From Synechococcales cyanobacterium PMM_0073 (GTDB taxonomy: Bacteria; Cyanobacteriota; Cyanobacteriia; Elainellales; Elainellaceae): a DNA stretch of 11,411 bases. The DNA is taken from contig CASBQH010000339.1 of assembly GCA_949127695.1 (NCBI GenBank), positions 1 to 11,411 of the forward strand. The letters run 5' to 3'. Below are positions 6,005 to 11,411 of this stretch, in pieces (positions within the stretch are counted from its first letter, which is position 1; every line of letters begins with the position of its first letter). The notes beneath the pieces were generated by a model, which did no database searches, was not told the origin of the DNA, and worked only from the letters and a program-made list of their open reading frames with translations. The translations under genes were made by a program, and so were the position numbers.

Positions 6005-8296
6005 GTGAATAGTAGTTCCCATCCACAGTCCAATTCATCACAGTTAGCCTCGTCATCATTATCAGCCTTGTCACCATCGTCACCATTTTCATCATCGTCA
6101 TCATCAGAGACCGAACTCGGCTATGGGCAGCTGGTTAAGATCCTGCTGCGGCGGTTGCCTTGGCTGTTGGCAACTCTGGGTGCTAGCCTTGCCGTAGCGC
6201 TACTCTATACCTCCATCAAGCCGCCAACTTATGAAAGCTCAATGCAGCTGCTGGTTGAACCCAATTATCAAGAGGGCACGAAAACAGATGAACAAATGCC
6301 AACGCAGCGAACCGACCGTGAAGACGAAGTGGACTATGCAACTCAGCTCAATCTGATGCGAAGCGTTGTATTTATTGAGCGGGCGTTAAAGCCACTGAAG
6401 TCAGAATATCCTGATCTAGAGGTTAAGGACGTGCAAGAACAGCTCAAGTTAACCCAATTGACCGAAGATAAAGTCGGCACTAAGATTTTTGAAATTAGCT
6501 ATTCGGATCGCGATCCGATCAAGGTTCAGCAAATTCTTAATTCCATCCAGAAGGTCTATCAAGACTACAATCTAGAGCAGCAGAAGCTGCGTCTAGAGCA
6601 AGGTCTAAAATTCATGGATGAGCAGATTGCAGCCGTGCAAACTGATCTAACCAAGTCTCAAAAAGAGCTTGCAGCGTTTCGGCAGCAGCAGCGGCTGATT
6701 GATCCCCAAGCGGAAGCGACGACTGCTGCTGCTGCCCTCAGCGACGTGAAGCAAAAGCGCCAGGAAGCTGAAACCGCATATCGCGATACCTCAGCTCGCT
6801 ATCGCCAGCTTCAGCGCGAAATTGGCATGTCGGCACAGGCGGCGCTATCGGCTTCGCGCCTCACCCAGTCGCCGCGAATTCAGTCGCTGTTTGAGGAGCT
6901 TCAGAAAACTGAGCTAGAGCTGGAGCAAAAGCGGCTGACCTACACCGACAGCTCTGCGCCCGTTGCCAAGCTGAGCGAGCAGCGCCAGAGCCAGATTGCC
7001 CTGCTCCAACAGGAAATGGGGCGCGTAGTCGAGGCGGTTCCTACAGGCGCTGAGCTGTTGCGAACCGCACAGCTCAGCGCCACAGACGTGAAGCAGATTG
7101 AAACATTCGTTGATCTGCAAACCAGCTTATTTGGCCTCAATGCCCAACTCCAAAGCCTGACGCAGATTGAACAGCAGCTGCAATCACAGCTCCAGCGTTT
7201 TCCGGCGCTAATTGCCAACTATGACCGCCTAGAACCCGATGTCGCCACCAAGCGCGAAGTCCTGCAAACGCTGCTGGAGCAACGCCAAAAGCTGAGCGCT
7301 GAGCTAGCAGGCGGCGGCTTCAACTGGCAGATTGTTGAGCCCGCTGCCTTAGGTGAATTTGTGGGGCCTAAGCTGCCGGTGAATTTAGTGCTAGGCACGA
7401 TTGTCGGGCTGGTTTTGGGCGGGGTCGCTGCTTTTCTGCGAGAAACCACCGATCAGCATCTGCGTTCGGTTGAAGAATTGCAGCAGGAAGTTCAGAAATA
7501 TCAAACGCCAATTTTAGGCAGCATTCCCAAGCTGCCGCATTGTCGCCCTGATCTATCAATGCTGAGATCAATCCAGACGGGACAGGCGAGAGAGAGTCTG
7601 GATTTGATCTACAGAAATATTAAATTTCTGCGCGGCAAGTCCTCGCTGAAATCGCTGGTGATTGCTTCGGCTAAAGCAGGGGAAGGCAAATCGCTAGTGG
7701 CGTTAGGGCTAGCTTTGAGCGCGGCGCGGGTTCATCAGCGGGTGCTGCTGATTGATGGAAATCTCCGCCAGCCCAGCCTGCATCAGCCATTTGGGCTGTC
7801 CAATACTCAGGGACTTTCAACCGCGCTCGCCAGTGATCCTCTGCCGACACCGCTGGAGCTGACTTGGGGCAACGTCCAGTTTGATCTGCTCATGGCTGGG
7901 CCAATTACATCTGACCCCATGCAACTGCTCAGCTCACCTCGAATGCAGGCGCTGATCCGCCACTATGAAACGCAGTATGATTTGGTGCTGGTCGATAGTC
8001 TGCCGCTCTTAGGCAGCGTTGATGCGCTGCAAACGGCTGCTTGCTGCAACGGCATTTTGCTAGTCACGCAGCTCAATCAAGCCAAGCGACAGGACTTGAG
8101 CCAAGCGCTAGACTTGGTACAGCCACTAAATTTAGTTGGGCTCGTGGTGAATGGCGTGAGTCATGCATCAAAGATTCCAACGCTCGAAGGCTCTAAGATG
8201 CAACAGCCTACTGAGCCAGCCAGCATTCAACTTCAAGTCCCAAGCGGTTCGTCAGGCAGCAATCTGACTTCTCTCAATGGCAACTCAACGTCATAG
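6005..8296 (+). CDS. Wzc/GumC-like polysaccharide chain-length protein with nucleotide-binding domain
   Basis: The 763-residue inner-membrane protein is of the polysaccharide co-polymerase type, which sets chain length and links polymerisation to export through an outer-membrane channel. A serine-rich cytoplasmic tail (1-35) precedes a Wzz domain with a first helix at about 51-69. A long coiled coil fills the periplasmic part (about 180-440), with a GNVR-like end and a second helix at about 459-479. The fused BY-kinase-type domain has Walker A AGEGKS (558-563, Lys562), Walker A' LLIDGNLR (581-588) and Walker B LVLVDSLP (Asp664). Two features are unusual: Walker A' has Asn586 where the family has Asp, and the C-terminus (about 720-763) contains no tyrosine, so the usual autophosphorylated cluster is missing. 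ATP binding may persist but tyrosine-kinase activity is doubtful. The next gene starts 127 bp downstream. Confidence 0.9.
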   Translation: MNSSSHPQSNSSQLASSSLSALSPSSPFSSSSSSETELGYGQLVKILLRRLPWLLATLGASLAVALLYTSIKPPTYESSMQLLVEPNYQEGTKTDEQMPTQRTDREDEVDYATQLNLMRSVVFIERALKPLKSEYPDLEVKDVQEQLKLTQLTEDKVGTKIFEISYSDRDPIKVQQILNSIQKVYQDYNLEQQKLRLEQGLKFMDEQIAAVQTDLTKSQKELAAFRQQQRLIDPQAEATTAAAALSDVKQKRQEAETAYRDTSARYRQLQREIGMSAQAALSASRLTQSPRIQSLFEELQKTELELEQKRLTYTDSSAPVAKLSEQRQSQIALLQQEMGRVVEAVPTGAELLRTAQLSATDVKQIETFVDLQTSLFGLNAQLQSLTQIEQQLQSQLQRFPALIANYDRLEPDVATKREVLQTLLEQRQKLSAELAGGGFNWQIVEPAALGEFVGPKLPVNLVLGTIVGLVLGGVAAFLRETTDQHLRSVEELQQEVQKYQTPILGSIPKLPHCRPDLSMLRSIQTGQARESLDLIYRNIKFLRGKSSLKSLVIASAKAGEGKSLVALGLALSAARVHQRVLLIDGNLRQPSLHQPFGLSNTQGLSTALASDPLPTPLELTWGNVQFDLLMAGPITSDPMQLLSSPRMQALIRHYETQYDLVLVDSLPLLGSVDALQTAACCNGILLVTQLNQAKRQDLSQALDLVQPLNLVGLVVNGVSHASKIPTLEGSKMQQPTEPASIQLQVPSGSSGSNLTSLNGNSTS

Positions 8297-8410
8297 CTGA
8301 TCGCGGTTCTCGTCTTAGTACGATTCATACAGTTCAGCATAAAAATTCTATAGATTTTCCGTTCTGCATCTACTCCTAAGTTTCTAACTGCTCAATTTAG
8401 TTCTTACTTT

Positions 8411-8416
8411 GGAGAG
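8411..8416 (+). promoter_or_regulatory. Shine-Dalgarno GGAGAG deciding the ATG start at 8424
   Basis: GGAGAG lies seven nt before ATG 8424. An in-frame TTG at 8409 overlaps this element and has none of its own, so the five extra residues are not expected. Confidence 0.7.
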
Positions 8417-8423
8417 TACCGCC

Positions 8424-9164
8424 ATGATTTCTAAAATTCGTCTGATTACCACCAAAATTTCGTTGCTCGATCTCTCAAAGCCTGCGGGTGTTTTTGAAAT
8501 GGCCAGCTGCGGCCTGAAATGGAAACAGAACAAGCTTTGGGTTCAAGCCCTAGACCGCAGCAACGGCGTGCGGCTACCGGCCATGACCCATGCTGCATGG
8601 CTGCAAGACTGTCTACACCATTCACCGGTTGAGGCGGTTTGTCTAGATTCCAGCATTAGCCAGCTGGATCTAGAGCGCTGGTTAACGGCCTGTAGCCAAA
8701 TCAACAAGCCTGTATTTTTGCGCTTAAACAATGGCTCGACGCTGCCTGAGTCCCCATCCGCCAGCTGGCGATTGAAGCGTCTGGCCGACTGGTGCGGCGC
8801 GCTGCTGCTGCTGCTGGGGCTGAGTCCGCTGGGGTTGGCTCTAGCGCTCTGGACGCGGGCATCTGCATCTGTACCCTTATTGGAGCGAGACTGGCGAGTT
8901 GGACGACGCGGCAAGCTGTTTCAGATGTTTAAGTTTCGCCCTCAAACAGCGTGGATGCAGCGCAGCCATCTAGCGCATCTGCCGCAGTTGCTCAACGTGC
9001 TGACGGGCGAGATGAGCTTAGTGGGGCCGCGCCCCTGGGAGCCTGCTGACGCGCTGCGCTGCCCTGATCAGCCCGCTCTGAACGCGCTACCCGGCATCAG
9101 CGGCATCTGGCAGCTGAGCCAAGCGACTTCACCAGAGCTGTCCCCCCCGCATGGTCTGGACTGA
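8424..9164 (+). CDS. Degenerate phosphoglycosyl-transferase-like protein (HepC-like), cut by an in-frame TGA
   Basis: The 246-residue product belongs to the bacterial sugar transferase family (WcaJ, PssY, PglC), which loads a sugar phosphate onto polyprenyl phosphate to start a repeat unit. An N-terminal region of about 115 residues (with LQDCLHHSPVEAVCLD) is followed by KRLADWCG and a membrane helix (about 123-144). Next come RVGRRGKLFQMFKFR (158-172), LPQLLNVLTGEMSLVGPRPW (186-205) and LPGISGIWQLS (222-232). The N-terminal domain and GPRPW recall cyanobacterial HepC (from memory). Three defects stand out. The catalytic Asp-Glu of LDELPQ is Ala184-His185. The stretch between KFR and that motif is shorter than usual. 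TGA at 9162-9164 falls inside the family's C-terminal LDxAYLR motif, with homology continuing beyond. Enzymatic activity is doubtful; it may be a decaying gene or a repurposed scaffold. Confidence 0.75.
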   Translation: MISKIRLITTKISLLDLSKPAGVFEMASCGLKWKQNKLWVQALDRSNGVRLPAMTHAAWLQDCLHHSPVEAVCLDSSISQLDLERWLTACSQINKPVFLRLNNGSTLPESPSASWRLKRLADWCGALLLLLGLSPLGLALALWTRASASVPLLERDWRVGRRGKLFQMFKFRPQTAWMQRSHLAHLPQLLNVLTGEMSLVGPRPWEPADALRCPDQPALNALPGISGIWQLSQATSPELSPPHGLD

Positions 9165-9296
9165 GCCTATCTGCGTCATGGGTCGCTCAGCCAAGATTTG
9201 CGACTGTTGATCAAAGCAATTCGAGTTGCGATTCGAGTCTCAGAACCGCTGGCGCAGAGCCAGCCGCAGACCTGCTGTGAAGCCAAGAACCCCTAA
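9165..9296 (+). pseudogene. Out-of-ORF remainder of the sugar-transferase C-terminus after the TGA
   Basis: In the same frame as the gene before it, 43 codons follow the TGA, to TAA at 9294-9296. They begin AYLRHGSLSQDLRLLIKAI, which matches the usual family ending (LDLAYLR.WSL..DL+ILL.TI). One base change at the TGA (for example from TTA, Leu) would rebuild a protein of about 290 residues. The last ~18 residues are not family-like. Nothing else is seen in this stretch, which runs to the flippase start. Confidence 0.65.
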
Positions 9297-9304
9297 GTGA
9301 CCTT

Positions 9305-10648
9305 GTGATCATGGCAATTAAGTTCATCCATTCCCGCTTGAGTTGGATTTTGCAAGGGCAAAGCTCGACCGCCGCCGCTATTCAAACTTTGCTATCGCGA
9401 GTGCTAATTTTGGCGGTTAATCTAGCTACCGGCATCATCACGGCTCGCTCGCTGGGGGCTGCCGGACGCGGCGAGCAGGCCGCCATGATCCTCTGGTCGA
9501 TGTTTTTGGCCAATACCGTGACGCTGGGGCTGCCGAGCGCCATTATTTACAACTTCAAAGCTCGCCCATATCAGAAGTCGGAGCTGTTTGCCGCAGCCTT
9601 ACTGCTGGGAACAGGACTGGGATTTGTCGCCAGCGCCATTGGCATTCTCTGTATCCCGTTTTGGCTCTCGCAGTATTCACCCAATGTGGTACGAGCTGCT
9701 CAGTGGTTTATGCTCAATGCGCCAATTGCCTTGGTTCAATTACTGGTATTGGCGGCATTAGAGGCTCTGGGTGATTTTACGGCCTCCAACCAACTGCGCC
9801 TGATGATTCCGCTGATTACCTTGATGGCGCTGATCGGGTTATCTGCGGCGGGTGCAATCACGCCATTCACCTCTTCGCTGGCCTATACCCTAAACGGTAT
9901 ACCAATCTTCGTTTGGACATTGGCGCGGCTCTGGCGGCTGCTGCACCCGCAGTGGCTAGGCATTGGCACAGCGGCGAGGCAATTGGTGCATTATGGGCTG
10001 CGATCCTATGGCGTAGACTTACTAGGTGCTTTAGCCTTGCAAGTCGATCAAGTCTTGGTGGTTAGCTTTCTTGATCCCTCTGCAATGGGCACTTACGTGG
10101 TGGCCTTGAGTTTAGCTCGAATGCTTAACGTGTTTCAGATGGCGACTGCGGCTGTGCTGTTTCCCAGAGCCGCTGCCTGTCCAATCCATGAGGTGATTGC
10201 CCTGACGGGGCAAGCCGCTCGACTGACCACGGCCTTAACCTCTGCAATGGGTCTGTTGATTATCGCTTTGGGGCCATTTCTGCTTCAGTTGCTATACGGG
10301 GCTGAGTTTGTTCAGGCCACAACCGTGCTGTATGTTCTGGTGATTGAAGCTGTGATATCGGGTGCAACCTTAGTGTTGGCTCAGTCTTTCATGGCGCTAG
10401 GGAATCCAGGCATCGTCACCCTGTTGCAGGCTGCGGGGCTGGCGCTGAGTCTGCCGCTAATGATTTGGTTAATCCCAATTTTTGGTTTAGTTGGCGCAGG
10501 ACTTGCCTTGCTGGCCTCAACCAGCGTTCGACTCCTGTTCACGCTGAGCTGCTATCCGCTGATTTTGAAAGCTCCTCTCCCCTCTCTGTTAATTACCAAG
10601 CAGGACTTAGTTTTCTTAAAGCATAAGCTTTTGGAATCTAGAGGATAG
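9305..10648 (+). CDS. Wzx-type polysaccharide flippase (MOP superfamily)
   Basis: The 447-residue integral membrane protein has about 12-14 hydrophobic segments spread over its whole length, typical of lipid-linked oligosaccharide flippases. ITARSLGAAGRGEQA (45-59) is the hallmark after the first helix (usually R.LGP.GRG), with LGLPSAIIY soon after. GLRSYGVDLLGALALQVDQVLV in the middle matches the start of the second half. It would move the undecaprenyl-linked repeat unit from the cytoplasmic to the periplasmic face, between the transferases upstream and the polymerase downstream. The start may be GTG 9305 or ATG 9311, two codons apart, and neither has a strong Shine-Dalgarno. The sequence looks intact. 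Confidence 0.88.
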   Translation: MIMAIKFIHSRLSWILQGQSSTAAAIQTLLSRVLILAVNLATGIITARSLGAAGRGEQAAMILWSMFLANTVTLGLPSAIIYNFKARPYQKSELFAAALLLGTGLGFVASAIGILCIPFWLSQYSPNVVRAAQWFMLNAPIALVQLLVLAALEALGDFTASNQLRLMIPLITLMALIGLSAAGAITPFTSSLAYTLNGIPIFVWTLARLWRLLHPQWLGIGTAARQLVHYGLRSYGVDLLGALALQVDQVLVVSFLDPSAMGTYVVALSLARMLNVFQMATAAVLFPRAAACPIHEVIALTGQAARLTTALTSAMGLLIIALGPFLLQLLYGAEFVQATTVLYVLVIEAVISGATLVLAQSFMALGNPGIVTLLQAAGLALSLPLMIWLIPIFGLVGAGLALLASTSVRLLFTLSCYPLILKAPLPSLLITKQDLVFLKHKLLESRG

Positions 10649-10702
10649 CCGCTTAAATCGCGATTGAATACACAGAGCTTCTGTAGAGATATATCTATCT
10701 TT

Positions 10703-11411
10703 ATGAGTAATCTAATTCCTCTGGGCAGAGTGCCTCGGTTTCTTCAGCCGGCAATTGCCTGGATTAGCATTTTAGGATTGATCGCTCTGACTGCGTTTTG
10801 CCTTGTGGCGGGACAGGGCAGACTGTTGAATCTGGCTTTTCCAGCAGGCGCAGTGGCTGTGGGTCTGCTGCTATTTATCCGCTACCCGATCCTCTATGTC
10901 GGGTTTACCTGGTGGCTGTGGTTTTTGTCTCCCCTTGTCAGAAGACTAGCTGACTATCGCAGCGGTTTTACAGATCCTAGCCCGATTTTGCTGGCACCTT
11001 ATCTGGTCGTGCTCTTGAGCTTGGCAACCTTGGTGCGGCATCTACCCAAAATAGGGCGTGACGGGAGCCTACCGTTTGCGATCTCGATTGTGGGTGTACT
11101 CTACGGATATCTAATCGGATTAGTGCGGGCTGCCCCGATTTCGGTTTCGATCAGCCTACTGGAGTGGATTACGCCGCTAGCTTTTGGCTATCATATTTAT
11201 GCAAACTGGCGGAGCTATAGTGAGTACAAACAAAATATTCAGAAGATATTTCTCTGGTTCGCCCTGTTGGCCGGAATCTATGGGGTGTTTCAGTATATTG
11301 TCGCGCCTGAATGGGATAGATTTTGGCTAACCAACGTGATCGCAAGCGGATCGCTTTCTTTTGGTAGACCGGAGCCGCTGATGATTCGCGTTTGGAGTAC
11401 GATGCATGCGC
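10703..11411 (+). CDS. Wzy/O-antigen-ligase-type polymerase (3' end outside window)
   Basis: The frame is open from ATG 10703 to the window edge, 236 residues, and clearly continues. There are six or seven hydrophobic segments, at about 17-36, 42-59, 61-78, 94-111, 124-142, 150-165 and 183-200. The segment FGRPEPLMIRVWSTM (220-234), just before the cut, matches the motif in cyanobacterial O-antigen polymerase/ligase proteins that opens the large periplasmic loop. It would polymerise or transfer lipid-linked repeat units on the periplasmic side. It begins 54 bp after the flippase stop with no obvious Shine-Dalgarno. The last part of that gap holds the palindrome AGATATATCT (10687-10696). Polymerase and ligase cannot be told apart from this fragment. 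Confidence 0.82.
   Translation, partial: MSNLIPLGRVPRFLQPAIAWISILGLIALTAFCLVAGQGRLLNLAFPAGAVAVGLLLFIRYPILYVGFTWWLWFLSPLVRRLADYRSGFTDPSPILLAPYLVVLLSLATLVRHLPKIGRDGSLPFAISIVGVLYGYLIGLVRAAPISVSISLLEWITPLAFGYHIYANWRSYSEYKQNIQKIFLWFALLAGIYGVFQYIVAPEWDRFWLTNVIASGSLSFGRPEPLMIRVWSTMHA

Noticed and set aside
8349..8354. TATAGA as a -10 for an internal promoter before the sugar-transferase gene
   Set aside because: No -35-like element at 16-18 bp spacing; too weak to list.
9142..9148. Run of seven C before the TGA, as a frameshift or phase-variation explanation
   Set aside because: The family-like sequence before and after the run is in the same frame, and shifting by one base either way loses the downstream homology. 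The defect is the stop codon, not slippage.
10672..10684. Small inverted repeat ACAGA-GCT-TCTGT between flippase and polymerase genes as a terminator
   Set aside because: Only five base pairs and no T-run; the genes appear to be co-transcribed.

Overview
The window looks like a chromosomal stretch from a cyanobacterium, most likely a filamentous, Leptolyngbya-like one; the genus is a guess. The firmest evidence is a full-length geranylgeranyl reductase (ChlP) that reads like its cyanobacterial orthologues throughout. Supporting this are a DHH phosphoesterase and a small HNH protein of types I associate with cyanobacteria, and a cyanobacterial-style exopolysaccharide cluster. I see no insertion sequence, CRISPR array, phage gene or replication origin.

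Left part (1-4025): housekeeping genes. The tail of an unidentified plus-strand gene (1-81) is followed by a four-helix EamA/SMR-like membrane protein (159-527). Convergent to it on the minus strand are an HNH protein (2462-1965) and a DHH-family phosphoesterase (1904-558), probably one transcript. The DHH gene seems to start at TTG, and its Shine-Dalgarno lies in one arm of an 18-bp palindrome, which suggests translational control. Between hnh and a tRNA-Ser(GCU) gene lie three copies of a 16-bp repeat. The tRNA has its own extended -10 promoter and shares a hairpin terminator with chlP, which reads towards it from the right, also from a TTG start with a strong Shine-Dalgarno.

Middle (4026-4811): 786 bp without a convincing gene, between the divergent chlP and exopolysaccharide transcription units. 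It holds a 14-bp perfect dyad, an exact TATAAT box about 150 bp before the first polysaccharide gene, and a local excess of CTAG.

Right part (4812 to the end): a plus-strand polysaccharide assembly and export cluster of Wzx/Wzy type. In order it holds a GT4 glycosyltransferase, a Wzc/GumC-like chain-length protein with a fused nucleotide-binding domain, a phosphoglycosyl-transferase-like protein resembling HepC, a Wzx-type flippase, and the first 236 residues of a Wzy/O-antigen-ligase-type polymerase cut by the window edge. The expected route is: a sugar phosphate is loaded on polyprenyl phosphate, glycosyltransferases extend it, Wzx flips it, Wzy polymerises it, and Wzc sets chain length and export.

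The most interesting signal is decay or repurposing inside this cluster. The phosphoglycosyl-transferase-like gene has lost its Asp-Glu catalytic dyad, is shortened before it, and has an in-frame TGA after which family-like sequence continues for about 30 residues in the same frame. The neighbouring Wzc-like protein has Asn for the second Asp of Walker A' and no C-terminal tyrosine cluster, so it may not be an active tyrosine kinase. I did not recognise a wholly new system.
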